NCBI GenBank assembly: GCA_032358255.1
Contig: JAULBX010010988.1
Location: forward strand, 42,399-106,398
Length of the DNA stretch: 64,000 bases
Source: Heterotrichella gracilis
Lineage: Eukaryota; Sar; Xanthophyceae; Tribonematales; Xanthonemataceae
Reading direction: 5' to 3'
This document shows, in pieces, positions 1-10,940 of this stretch; position 1 is the stretch's first letter, and each line of letters starts with the position of its first letter. Both the position numbers and the translations under genes were made by a program. Under the pieces are notes generated by a model. It did not search any database and was not told the origin of the DNA. It saw only the letters and a list, made by a program, of their open reading frames with translations.

Positions 1-14
1 TCAATGGCTTCCAG

Positions 15-142
15 GTGCTCAAGAACAACATGTACGACCTCAGCAAGGTAAGGGGTACGCTGTATCCTAGAGGTACAACCCTAAACCTTAAACGTTGAAT
101 GGGTCTCAGGTGCTGAAGAGCAACATGTATGACCTCAGCAAG
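15..142 (+). repeat. Exon-edge duplication (micro-exon 15-47 and copy 110-142)
   Basis: The 33-base exon encoding VLKNNMYDLSK is repeated 95 bp downstream as a near-identical 33-mer. The upstream copy has both an AG acceptor and a GTAAGG donor. The downstream copy keeps the AG but runs into ATGAG instead of a donor. Which copy is ancestral cannot be told from the window. Confidence 0.75.
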
Positions 143-2630
143 ATGAGAGACCAAAACCCTTAGACCCTAGGCCGTGTCTTGTCCCGCTAAAAAAGAAGAA
201 TAAGAATAAGGCTTAAAATATATAATGAGTACCCGCCGCCGCTCATTTTTATCCTTGGTGTCGCTCTTCAATGGTGCATCCCCTGGCATGGTTTCAATTG
301 CTTCCATTTACACCCCACTCTTGGTGCAGGGCGAGCCCTCTGTGTTTGCCCGGGAGGCCGCCACCATGTCCGCTATAGAGTTGTTACTCCCTCGCACACA
401 ATCATCTTATGACTGTAGCTGTTACCTCCTCATCTTATGGCTGTCTCTCCTTTTCAATGGGCCATCCCTGGCATGCGATTTTCTGACTGCTTTGATTTTC
501 ACGTGCAGGGGGAGCCCTCGGTGTTTGCCCGGGAGGCCGCCACCATGGCCGCCCAAGCAGCGGAGCCCACCCAACGGCGCCGCAAGTCGCAGGCCGCGGG
601 CCGCGACTACGGTCACAGCGACTTCTGCCAGGTGTGCTGGGACGGTGGCGACCTGCTGTGCTGCGACCAGTGCCCATGCAGCTACCACCCAGAGTGCCTG
701 GGGTACAGCGAGGAGGTGAGGAGTGGGGAAGAATGGGTGGTGGGGGGATTTGGATAATAGCGTGCACTTGTTGCCCGGTTGAAAAGCTTGCGTATTTCAG
801 ACTCACATCTGGTGCGTCCCCCTGCGTGTACGCCGTAAACACTTTATTTTCTTTCTTTACCCCTGCCATAAGTTTTTATCCTCGTGGAATTTCCCGCTGT
901 ACAATTTGGGCCTACCCACCACCACACCGCGGCAGCACCAATTCCCCTTTCCCTCCCCTCATCCCCCCCCCACCCCCCACCGCAGGAGGTGGCCCGCCTG
1001 ACCATGTGGGCCTGCCCCCACCACCGCTGCGACATCTGCCTCAGGAAGACGCAAGCCGCAGGGGGCCTGCTGCTGCGCTGCGAAATGTGCCCCTCCGCAT
1101 TTTGCGAGGACCACCTGCCGGCACACGCTGAAATCATCGGCACATGCGCGCGGTTCCAGGAGCTGGGCCAAGAACAGCCCAAGACGGTGAGTGGGAAGAC
1201 ACCCAATGCTTCAGAAAAGGCCATTTCTGCCTCCCCACCTTCATTCTACTGCAGGGTGCTTCCATCCCCATCACCGTTGCCGTTGCTTGTTACTATCTCC
1301 TACGCCCTGGCTAACAGGCTGCCTTCATCCACAGCTTCACATGCTGCCTACATCCCTATCTACACCCCTTTTGCCACTCCATCCGAATCATAATTCTTAG
1401 CCTGCAGGCTGCCTTCATCCACTGCTGCACAGACTGCAAGCATCTCCATTCTCATCCCATTCCCATTCCAATCCAATCCCACTCCAATCACAATCCAACC
1501 CTGACCACCCCTTACCCGCAGGCTGCCTTCATCCACTGCTCCACAGACTGCCAGCAGTTTGCCAAGCGCTACTACGCGTGGGGCGACCTCAAGCAGGCCC
1601 CGCTGGCCCAGCAGCAATACGCGCTGACGGCGCCGGAGCCAGAGGCGAAAGGTGGGTGGTGGGGAGGGTGGGGAGGGGAGGGGAGGGGCAGGGTTTTGTG
1701 TGGACCCTTAGAAGCGGTACACAGTGGCGGTGCCATGGGGCAGAGGTGGGTGGGTTGTTGGAGGAGGCAAGTCAAGAGCAGGCACCAGTGGGCCAGCAGG
1801 AATATGTATTCTGCACGGTGACAGCACCTGTGCCAGGGGGAAAGGATGGGTGGGATGGAACGGGAGTGGCAAGGACATGTATGCTATGAGTAGGGTTTGG
1901 CTGTACAGCCCAAGCAGCAGTCCAGTTTAGCTGAAACCCTAAACCCTAAACCTTAAAGCAGTACAATATGGCCGAGACCCTAAACCCAAAACCCCAAAAC
2001 AACACAATGTGGCTGAGACCCTAAATCCTACACCCTAAAACAGTACAGTGTGGCTGAACCCTGAATCTTCCCTATCAACCCTTGCAGTCACAGGCCACAA
2101 ACGCACCGGTGCCAAGGGGGCAAAGGGGGGCAAAGGCAAGAAGGTAAAAATGGGGTCGGCCACCAAGTCCCCCGCAGCAGGCACCTCCGCACGTGAGTAC
2201 CCAAACGGGCTATAACGGGCAAGGTGGGTGTGGCGTCGTGGTTTGTGCCCCTACGGAAGTCTCCTTCCTTCTCCACCGCACGCAATGCAGTGCTGTGAAT
2301 CAGTATGGACCAACTGCCATACGCGCCAGTGCTTTGTCATCGCTCCACGTTGTGTTCACCATGCTTGTTTAGGGTTTAGGTTTCAATGCTTACACCCTAA
2401 ACCTTTAAGTGGTGTAGGATGTCTGCTGCTTTGGCTGATTGGCTGTGTCATGTCAACTGTGCCATCCCATCCCACCCAGTACTGGCTTGCGTGCAGGTCA
2501 AGGCCTGACACCCAACGCCATGGCGGTGGCAATGGGCGCAAGGGGCACGGCAGCCGCTGCCGCCACAGCTCTCAAACCCTCCGCACCTCCCGCGCCCCAC
2601 CCCTTCCCCCGGATGCCAGCCCCCGCCTAG
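15..2630 (+). CDS. PHD-finger chromatin protein, C-terminal part (5' end outside the window)
   Basis: Six exons join in phase: 15-47, 509-715, 986-1186, 1522-1651, 2088-2192 and 2497-2630 (stop TAG). The second exon encodes a PHD zinc finger with Cys pairs in FCQVCWDGGDLLCCDQC followed by SYHPECLG. The third carries another Cys/His cluster (CPHHRCDICLRKT, then LLLRCEMCPSAFCEDH), like the extended second half of a tandem PHD module. The fourth exon adds HCSTDCQQFAKRYYAWGD, and the tail is basic (Lys/Gly-rich), then Ala/Pro-rich. PHD fingers read histone H3 tails, so a nuclear chromatin role is likely. From memory this Cys-rich arrangement resembles PHD tails on some SNF2/ISWI-type remodellers of algae and stramenopiles; that is inference, since no ATPase domain is visible here. 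The 11-codon exon 15-47 is the least certain. Introns contain degraded copies of exon edges and CCCTAAA motifs. A convergent neighbour (coatomer zeta) lies downstream. Confidence 0.75.
267..548 (+). repeat. Tandem duplication of intron end plus start of PHD exon (~180 bp period)
   Basis: The segment around 267-366 and that around 452-548 are related: both carry a CAATGG...CCCTGGCATG block, then an acceptor, then coding sequence for GEPSVFAREAATM. The real exon begins at 509; the echo begins at 330, still preceded by CAG. It diverges after the duplicated ATG. Confidence 0.75.
1318..1560 (+). repeat. Two echoes of exon start 1522 (at 1318 and 1408)
   Basis: The acceptor-side sequence CAGGCTGCCTTCATCCAC occurs at the true exon (1522) and twice upstream, at 1318 and 1408. 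Identity is higher in the 1408 copy, which also repeats the following CTGCNCAGACTGC. Both copies keep the AG and lie between C/T-rich stretches. Confidence 0.8.
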
Positions 2631-4502
2631 GCCCCGGCTGGGCCCGACGCAGCCCCGCTTTCTGCAACCCCATCTCCCAATGGTGGGGCAGGGTGTTGCT
2701 AACTCAGTGTGCCCCGCATGGGTTCAAGGGGGATGCGAGGGGGGCGCATCGTGAGCCTCAATCCTCGATGGTGTCCAGCGGCACGGTGGCTCAAGGCAGG
2801 GTGTTGCTGGCGGACCCCTCCTCTCCCTGGCGCTCCCCGCTGGTGCTGGGAGGTGCAGGGAAGGCGCCCAAGCGTGGGGGCGCAGGTGCAGGTGGTGGTG
2901 AGGGTAAGGAGAATGCGCCACATGGCAGTGGGTGATGTGTCCAGCAGGATGGTGCGCCACTGCAGATACCTGCTCACTGCAGATGATGACAACCAGGGTT
3001 TACGTCAATGGAACAGGCAGTCAAATTTGGTGAAAATGTTGTATGCATGCATTGCAAGGAGGACGCGCCATGTCAGCGGGTGATGGGGGGGCCAAGTGAG
3101 GTGCTGCACATGGCCCTGGGTGGGCGCACAAGGGGTGCAGGGTCGATGGTTTCATTGTGGGGCTTGGGATGTTGTTGTAAGGAGAGTACTCCACATGGTG
3201 CTGGCTATAGCAAGGAAGCCAGACCATCTTCTGCGAGTGGCTGAAGTATGCAGCGCCACGGCTGTGCTGCTTGGGAGCTATGGCGGAATGGCGTGGCATG
3301 ACAACCATCGCTTGATAAGGCAGTACGGCAAAGTTGATGGAGTGTCGGGTTGGTAGCATGCTGCGCAGCAGTTTTCACTGTGACGGGCTGGTCCAGAATG
3401 CTGTGCTGCAACATACCTAGCTGCGCTTTTATCGCTGGGATTGAATCAAGGCCATTATTTATCTCGATTTTTACAACGCCATTTATTCTCTTATGCAGCC
3501 CCTGGTCGTGAGTAGCATTGCCAGCTTGTTTCGGGTGAGCTTTCACATATACTACTGCACAGCGGTGTCCGTTTCTAGTTGCACATCTTTATATCATTAG
3601 CGGCAGCTTCATTCAGGCCATCCTTGGTGCAACATATTGTCCAACTTGCAATGAGGCTATGTGACTGTTCGAGATGCATATCGGTCGTTTGTTGAGCCTC
3701 CAGTATGGGTTGTTTCTCCTGTGCTGCAGCTTCTATCCCACTGGCAGTATTTAAGGAGTATTAAGTTGTATGGTTTGTTGCAGCTGGTTGGCAATACACA
3801 GTACATATATCGGACGTGTTTACCAACCCAAACTGTCACGCATGATGGAGTTACACACACGTCACCAAAGAAACCTTGTTCCAAAAGGTGTGAAGTGGGA
3901 AGCAGCCACTCACTGCTAGGGTGTTACACCCAGACTGTAACAGGAGCCATTGCACCAGGCTGCCCCCCCGGCTATGGGGTACATACACTGTTACACAGCA
4001 CACTGCCGCCGTGTTGGTTGGTTGGTGAGTTGTGCTTACAGACTGGGTGCTGCTGCCACAGAAACAGGGCAACAGGCTCCTTGTGAGCCACACGCAACAC
4101 ACACTCCGGGTACTCCAAACCCAAATGGAGCCCAATGGAACCCAGATGCACATATACGCCATGACTGCAGCCAGGTCGCAGCAATGGTGCACGCTACCAC
4201 CCTCTTGAAAGGTATCTCAGCCCTCGGCTGTCTCTTTGGCAGTTCCAAGAGCAGGGCTGAGGCCTGGCAAGGTGGATGGGGCTAAAGGAAACCAACAGCC
4301 CCTGAAAAATCCATCGTAATATTTGAACAGCTGTGTTTGAACACCTACCGCACGACCGGCAATCGCTGAACGGCTGAACAACACATTTTTCTGCCCATCT
4401 GCCCACAGCCCCTGTGCTGGCTTGGACTCCAAGTGAGAGCTGATCAAGAAAAGCGCTGTCACTATCCGCCAGCAAGGAGCTCGTGGTATGCGGGCCAGCA
4501 AG
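2631..4502. other. Convergent intergenic stretch between PHD gene and coatomer zeta
   Basis: No convincing exon was found on either strand. The stretch presumably holds the 3' UTRs of both flanking genes. Imperfect local repeats occur (for example GCAGGGTGTTGCT near 2690 and 2798). Open frames here have no recognisable domain and lack splice support. Confidence 0.5.
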
Positions 4503-5568
4503 CTACTTCAAAAGGGACCGCGTGATTTGCTCCTTTGCTGAAGCCAAGGCTTGCGAGAAGGTCTGCACCAACCCACCATGAGTAAGCAAGGACAGGAGTC
4601 GAGGGGTGCGACGAGACAAGCTTGGCGCACATGGTTACCTGCTCTGACAGTGGTACTTCCTCGGTGCCCCGCATGGATACCCGCCGCACAATCTCATTCG
4701 CGTCGGTTTCCAAGATCAGCCTGCACAACCAGGTGCCAATGAGCTACCATACGGTGCAAAGCCACAAGGGATAATCCTAGCGTTGAAACAGCCTGATGCA
4801 GGAATGGTTATACAGCACCAGGACTGCGCTGTGTAGGACAGACTGCTGATCTTGCTGTATTGCTTGTATGCATGTCACACCCTAACATATTAGGCTGGGA
4901 CATGTGGCTGCACTCACCCCCCGTCGATGATCTCATCCATGGCAAGCAACACCAGGTCCAGGTTCTCAAGCACGCTCTTCTTGTCCAGGGCACCCCTGCC
5001 AGTCAAAGAGAGAAAGCCTGGTGAGCAATTCTTTGCAAGATGTAGGCACACTGCCCTTATGCCAGAGCAAGGGAGGGAACCCACCTGAGCAATAGCGACG
5101 AGGACTCGTAGAATGCCTGTAGGACTGTGTAGAGGATGAACTCGTTCTCTTCTTGTGAGCCAGTGACGTAGAACATCAAGTCCCCAACGAACTTGTACAC
5201 CACCAGGACATCATCAAACATCGTGATCTCAGCTGCATCGTGGCACTACCCTTTTCATATCTCCCAATTGAAGAGCGTGACATACAACGCACAGAACTCA
5301 AAGTACTTTCCAATACCTTCGCCACGTGCGTTTGTCCTGCTTGTCTTTGCAAACACTGACTTCTCATAGTTGGCTTGGGAATTTACTGTCGTCCTGCCAA
5401 CCCAAATCACCCATGTCAACAATATGCTGCTTAGCAAAATATGCACTGTAATGGGACAGTCAACTATACTCACCACTCTGGCGTGAAGTACTTGACTGCA
5501 ATACGCTTTCCCTCCGAGTCCAGCAGAAGCATGTTTCGAACAACTGGGACAGTGGGATCGATATCCAT
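4503..5568 (-). CDS. COPZ: Coatomer subunit zeta (COPI coat)
   Basis: Six exons on the minus strand join in phase to give 179 aa: 5568-5474, 5393-5317, 5232-5085, 4995-4918, 4720-4639 and 4562-4503. This is the usual length for the family. The product begins [20 protein letters not shown] and contains [18 protein letters not shown], the central [20 protein letters not shown] strand-helix core, [17 protein letters not shown] and [13 protein letters not shown]. It ends in ITRSLLK. These match the longin-like fold of zeta-COP, which pairs with gamma-COP in the F-subcomplex of the COPI coat for Golgi-to-ER retrograde and intra-Golgi vesicles. The ATG at 5568 matches the conserved start. Introns are short and, unlike those of the other genes here, contain no obvious exon echoes and almost no telomere-like repeats. 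It is divergent from the nucleotidyltransferase-JmjC gene. Confidence 0.95.
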
Positions 5569-6818
5569 TGTGGCAGTGCGTGCTCAGTGTGGGTTCCTGT
5601 GTGGGTTCTTGGGCTTTTGCAGCTCACGCCCAAACTCAACCTGCTTTGAATACACCAAGAATCTGGCAGATTGCCTCCAAAGTATTGCGAGGTGGGTGTC
5701 TCACTCAAGTCCTATTCAGTGCAGGTTTGAAACACGGCAGGTGCGGCTTCAAGCTCCAGGCATCAGTCACGGCTTGCAGGCACCACGACTGGGTTTGCAA
5801 GTGAGCTCAGGTTTGACAGTGGAGGCACTGGAACTGCGCCAAGCTTCCTTAACAAACCTCTGCAAAGGCATGATGCATGGTGGTCAGGTGGGTTAACCCA
5901 CATTAGCCTCAAGCGGGGAGGCAAACCACACATGCATGCATGCATAAACCCAATTGCAGCTCGCTGAGGCAGCCTAGATACTGTGGCAAACCACCAGGCA
6001 GAAGGCAAAACAGCCCCTGTACCCATCCTCCATATAGGCTTAGTTAGGTTGTCATATCTCACTCAAACGAGACGTTAAGAGTGGCATCTGCCCAACTGGA
6101 CGCCAGCACCATTTGCCCAGTCCTCCTAAGAAGTCCCAAACCGTTCGCGTCTAGTCTTGTCGGTCTCACTTAAGAATCAGAATGGGTTTGTGAAAGTAGC
6201 TGCAGCCCTAGCAATGTGTGCGATGTGAACCCGAGGTTCCTGGCCTCAGCATGTGGTCCAGCCATGGTCTACTTGCCAGTGGAGCAACGTCACGCCACAC
6301 TGTCAGCTTATCACGCACCCACACCCACAACGACAACCCACGTCTGGCCAGGGCTATCTTACACAGACACAAGCCCCTGCCAAAGCCCTCCCACGCAAGC
6401 CACATATCCAAGCATCCCCAGCTAGCCCGTGCACTCCAGCAGTCCGTCACCCACCATGCACCGCAACCCAGCACCCTACCTTCCACAGTCTCCTGGAAGC
6501 AAGCACGGTGCCTGACGTCACTGGAAGAAGCACAGCGGTTACAGCTCGTGCAGCCCATAGAGGAGTCTCCTGGCAACAAGTTGGAAAATGGCGCAGTTGA
6601 GCCCACAGCATCCCTTGACAAGGTGATTGTCTACTGATAAGTACCTGCCTTCCCGCTGCAAAATAGCAAGAACAGTCTAGTAGATCTTTGGCACATTCCT
6701 GTATAGAGCGACTGCAGTAGCCCGGCACACTGGCACCTAAACCCTAACCCTAAACCAGCTGCCTCAACTGCGCCGCCATGACTTGTCACCCACACCTCAC
6801 CCCTTCCACCCCTTTCAG
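5569..6818. other. Divergent intergenic region; possible unplaced 5' exon of the next gene
   Basis: It separates coatomer zeta (-) from the nucleotidyltransferase-JmjC gene (+), so it should hold both promoters. A plus-strand open frame ends with ESPGNKLENGAVEPTASLDK at about 6616 beside a GTGATT donor, in phase 0, matching the phase of the exon at 6819. That makes it a candidate upstream exon, but its start and acceptor are unclear. A short CCCTAAACCCTAACCC tract lies near 6737-6756, inside what would be the intron. Confidence 0.4.
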
Positions 6819-9800
6819 GTCTCCCCACAATTCTTCCCCCTGGTCCATGCCGCAGTGGCGGCCTACCAGCGGGTGCTGGGCGGGCGCCTGATTGGGGTGT
6901 ATGTCAGGGGGAGCGTGGTACAGGGGCTGGCAAGGGAGGGGTTTGCTGACCTGGACACATATGCGTTGTGCTTCTCTCAACAGTCTGCTGAAGATGGAGC
7001 AATTGGCGCAGCAATTGACGGGGAAATTGGGGAAGGTGATTCACCCACTGAGGGTGATGCGCAGCTGCAGGGGGTGGGGGAGCAGCTGCGGCAGCAGCAC
7101 CCTTGGTGCACCAAGGTGGGTGGTGGGGGGAGCCGGGAAGATGGAGGGTGATGCCGAGATGGTACATAGGTGTACACACCGCTTGGTGGGAGCAGGGAAG
7201 AAGAGGGGGTGTGATAATTGAGCACACTGTGGGTATTTTTGTCTGGGGAGTATGTTGATGGATGTGGAGGGGAAGATGCCATTATGGTACTTAGATGCGC
7301 ACTAACATACCCCGATGGTACTGAACCGCTATGTTCAACACAGTCATTAATACCAATTATCTCGAATAAGTGCTTGCCTTGTAGCAGGTGGAAGCCCAGT
7401 AACTAACACCAATCAAATGGTGAAAAAATCCTTTCTGTTTAACACCAATCAAATCCTGAATTTATTATTTTGTTTTAGGCCTTGAAAAGAACTTCGCATG
7501 TGGTCAGGTGGAAATGAAGGTGCACTTCATCGACCCAGCCTCCCATCTGGGCAAACACCTCCACACCCTCCAACAAACCCACACCACCACCACCACCTCC
7601 ACCACCGCTGCCATCACCACCACCACCACCACCACCACCACCAGCCACCACCCCTTCTCACCAGCCTTGCTCCACCAGCTACCCATGGCATTTGAGCTCA
7701 AATCAGCATCGGTGTGCGCCCACGGGCTTGACCTCCCCCACATTTTGCCCCCAGAGGCCGCCCTGCCCCGCTACACCCTCCTACCCCGCTTGGTGGAGGA
7801 TGTGGAGTGGGCCGTACCCCGGGAAACCCCCCCACAGCGGGGGACAGGCGGTGATGCTCCCCTTGGGCTGCCAGCTGGGGAGGGCGAGGGTGCGATTCCC
7901 TCCCAGGGAGGTGCGGCAAGCGGGGCGCGACTCAGAGGGGAGGGCGGAAATTCTGTCCCCTCCCGGGGGGTGGCAGGTGTCGGGGGCAAAGGGGAGGGCG
8001 AGGGTTCGATTCCCTCCCAGGAGGTGTTGCACAGCGGGGGCGGAGGGGAGGAAGTGGGCGCGGTGCGGCGGGCGAGGTGGGCGCTCAAGCGGTGCATCAG
8101 GGGGGCATTCGAGCTGGTGCAGGAACGGGGGGAATGGTACAGCAGGGATTTGTACTGGTGTACCCACCTGGTCAGTAAAGAGCTTCCGCAGCTGGAGGCG
8201 CCCCTCGCCCAGGCCCTGGTCGCCTATGTGCACCTTGAGCGGTGGCTGGGGGAGTCACCCAAGGGGTATGGCGGTGATCATGGTCAAGGGGTGGGGAGGG
8301 GGAGGGGGTCACTGGCGGATCCTTCCGAGGGTGGTGGTGGTGGTGTCCAAGGGGACGATGGTATGGATGGTGGTGGCCAAGGGGAGGAACTGCGCTACCA
8401 CTCCCCCATGGAGTTTGTACAGGCGCTGGTGCATGGATTGGCGCACCAGCTGGATGGCATGTTCCTCAAACAGATGCTCATGGTGGAGCCGCATTACCCT
8501 AGGCTGCCCCAAAACCCTACTGGCTCCACCCTCGAGGGGGGCCACCAGCCCACGGCAACCCCCCCTTCAGACGCATCCCATGGAGGCGGGTCCATGGGGG
8601 GTGGAGCAGTGGGTGGAGGAGGGGGTGGGGCAGTGGGGACCCAAGGGGGTGGAGGGGTGGGTGCACAAGGGGGGGGAGCAGTGGGGGCACAAGGGGGTAA
8701 ACACCGACCACAAGGGGGGTTGGACCGGGTGCAAGCAAAACGGCAGGGCAAGTTGGTTCCCAGTGCGTGGGATCGCGCTCGGCTGTGGGTGCAGGACTTG
8801 GATGCAGGCGCAGAGGGGAGGGACCCCGAGCCAGTCGACGTCACCATCAGCGGACAGGTGGGGTAACGAGCTTGACCTTAAACCCTAGACCGTCCCTCTC
8901 TCTACCTTCATTGTAGCGCACCTGAGACTGCCTTTTACTGTAACTGTGTTATACCTCCTCCTGTTTCCGGGGGGCACAATTTCTGAACAAGATTATCTGC
9001 TGTGCTGCATGGGCTCGGATGCTCAATCCTCAACCCTAAACCCTGAACCCTTGCTCACAGACTTGCACACAGAGGGCACCAGCACTTGCATGTCCACAAA
9101 ATTCTGATGTTACAAAATAAGCTGATAATTGCTACAGGTGGCGGCGTATGAGTGGTCGCATCAAGGGGAGCGAGATGCGGCATGTGCCAGGGTGGCGAGT
9201 ATGGAGACAGGGGGGGTTGGCCTGGGCAGCCCGGGGTATGGTCCGGTGGTCATGCGGGTACGTGTAGGGTTTACGTAGGGTGCTCGAGCCCTGATTGTGA
9301 CATTCAAAATCGTGTAGGGTATGTGTATTGAGTGTCTTACTCAAAATTTGTGTTCATCCCACCAAAAGGGAGCAGCAGCGCACTGGCCGCACACCCCCAT
9401 GCCCATATTAAAATGTTCATTTTACATTCGTAATAGTAGTAACTCGGCAGCGCATTAGCCGGCGGCAACGCCGGACAGGTACACCCATTTTTGCCTTTTT
9501 TCAAATGTTTTTACATGTATCCACAACATGGAGCGGCAGCGCATTGGCCAGCGGTGGGCAGATGGACCCTCACATGGCTGGCCCGGTACACCCCGGTTAT
9601 GCTATGTTTTGTAGCTGTTTTTTATTCATCTAATATTATTTCCATGTCAGGGAGCGGCAACGCATTGGCCAGCGGTGGGGAAATGGACCCTCACATGGCT
9701 GGCCTGGAACACCCTTTTATGCCATTTTTTGTTTCTTTTTATAAGTTTAATATTATTATTATCTGCACCACAGGGAGCGGCAGCGCATTGGCCTGCGGTG

Positions 9801-10940
9801 GGCAAATGGACCCTCACATGGCTAGCCAGGTACACCCCCTTTGATGCCCGCGTGCGCCTCTCCCCCTCCATGCGCTTCCCCTTCTGCGAGCCAGTGCTGA
9901 TGCGCCACCTGGCAGCTGCGCAAGGTGAGCACTCCCTATTGAAAAAAATGAAAACAGTTAGGGTGTAGGGTTTCCTGGGCCCAAAACCCTGCTCTGGGCT
10001 CATGCTGCCAGCTGGCAGCATAAGGTGAGCACTTGCTGCGGAGGATATGGAAGTTGTGGGAATGTGTGCCTACCTCGGAGTGGGCTGTTACGAGTGCGAG
10101 AGGCTTGCGCATTGGCGGGTGGCAACACATGCTAGTGGTTGCAACTTGCATAGTACTTTGAAGTGGAAAAACATCATCTGACATGGATCACGATTTTGCG
10201 CCAACCAGCCCTGTCTTGCCACTGTTTATACCATCACTTGCAATGTCAACGCAGCAAATCGCATAACGCCAGGTCAGCGCAAGTCTTTAACTACAAAATA
10301 ACTTGTCGTCAAATAGGGTAATGTCTACTGCCTGATCAGTCATGACATAAGCCACCTTTTGGAATCCGCAGGCCTGCAAGCCGCACCCAGCGTGCTCCTG
10401 AGCATGGACCTGCGGGAATTTGCCCTGCGCCTGCAATCCCACACCGCCTTCAACCCCCTGGTGTACACCCAAGCCCCAAGGGAGCAATACTACCTTCAGG
10501 CTGTCCTCCCCAATTTCCTCATCCGTGACACGCACCTTGACGCGCCGCCATTCGCGGTTCCTGCGTCCCCGCACACGCGGCGCCAATCCCAGGCCGCCAA
10601 GGTGTGGATCGGGCCCCGCGGGTCGGAATCCCCGCTGCATTTCGACGCCTCGGGGTCCTTTCTGGTGCAGGTCACGGGGAGGAAACGCATGCTGTTTTCC
10701 CCCCCTGAGGACCTCCCTGCCCTCTACCCCTACCCCGATTGGCACCTGCTGAGGAGGAGGTCTCGCGTGGATGTGCACCGCCCCGATTTTTCCAAATTCC
10801 CCCTGTTTTCTGGCGCACGGTCCCTGGAGGTGGTGCTCCATCCTGGGGATGTGCTTTTCTTCCCTGCCAGGTGTGCGCATTACACCGAGAATCTGGACCT
10901 GTCTGTCTCGGTTACATGCCGCTTTGTTGGCGCCAGCTAA
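6819..10940 (+). CDS. Nucleotidyltransferase fused to a JmjC (cupin-8) Fe(II)/2-oxoglutarate dioxygenase
   Basis: Exons 6819-7115, 7508-8857, 9138-9257, 9774-9924 and 10372-10940 join in phase to at least 828 aa; the start lies upstream and is unresolved. The N-terminal domain has the nucleotidyltransferase signature: GVYVRGSVVQGLA, then ADLDTYAL (GS...DxD), and a later acidic strand KVEMKVHFID. It is followed by LKRCIRGAFELVQERGEWYS and RDLYWCTHLV, a helical region common in bacterial minimal nucleotidyltransferases. A long Gly/Thr-rich linker (7576-7660, 8310-8700) follows. The C-terminal domain begins PVVMR-GAAAHWPAVGKWTLTW, has an HxD iron site in SPLHFDASGSFLVQVTGRKR, and the distal His in PARCAHYTENLD. 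JmjC/cupin-8 enzymes hydroxylate or demethylate proteins or RNA. The substrate is unknown. Alternatively these could be two adjacent genes, but phase-0 joining across 7508-9257 argues for one protein. Confidence 0.8.
7576..8700 (+). repeat. Low-complexity coding repeats in the nucleotidyltransferase-JmjC linker
   Basis: The large exon contains a CAC/ACC run coding for poly-Thr (about 7581-7645). Three repeats of a ~55-60-base unit at about 7875-8025 code for GEGEGAIPSQ, GEGGNSVPSR and GEGEGSIPSQ. A Gly/Val/Ala-rich GGGG repeat lies at about 8580-8700. These segments are probably disordered linkers between the two catalytic domains. Confidence 0.75.
9369..9840 (+). repeat. Echo array of the JmjC entry exon (about 9369, 9440, 9530, 9651; real exon 9774)
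   Basis: The start of the exon coding GAAAHWPAVGKWTLTWLARYTP is repeated upstream. Copies at 9530 and 9651 are nearly full length over about 60-65 bases and lie 121 and 123 bp apart; those at 9369 and about 9440 are more decayed. Each is followed by a T-rich stretch ending in TAATATTATT or similar. Only the copy at 9651, like the real exon, is preceded by CAG. Confidence 0.85.

Noticed and set aside
6218-6637. 139-codon frame as an independent gene
   Set aside because: Only its last ~20-35 codons look exon-like and they end at a donor in phase with the next exon; the remainder is low-complexity.
7504-8847. Long open frames antisense or in other frames to the nucleotidyltransferase-JmjC exon
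   Set aside because: They are GC-rich shadow frames of the coding exon, full of Pro/Gly/Arg, with no domain or splice support.
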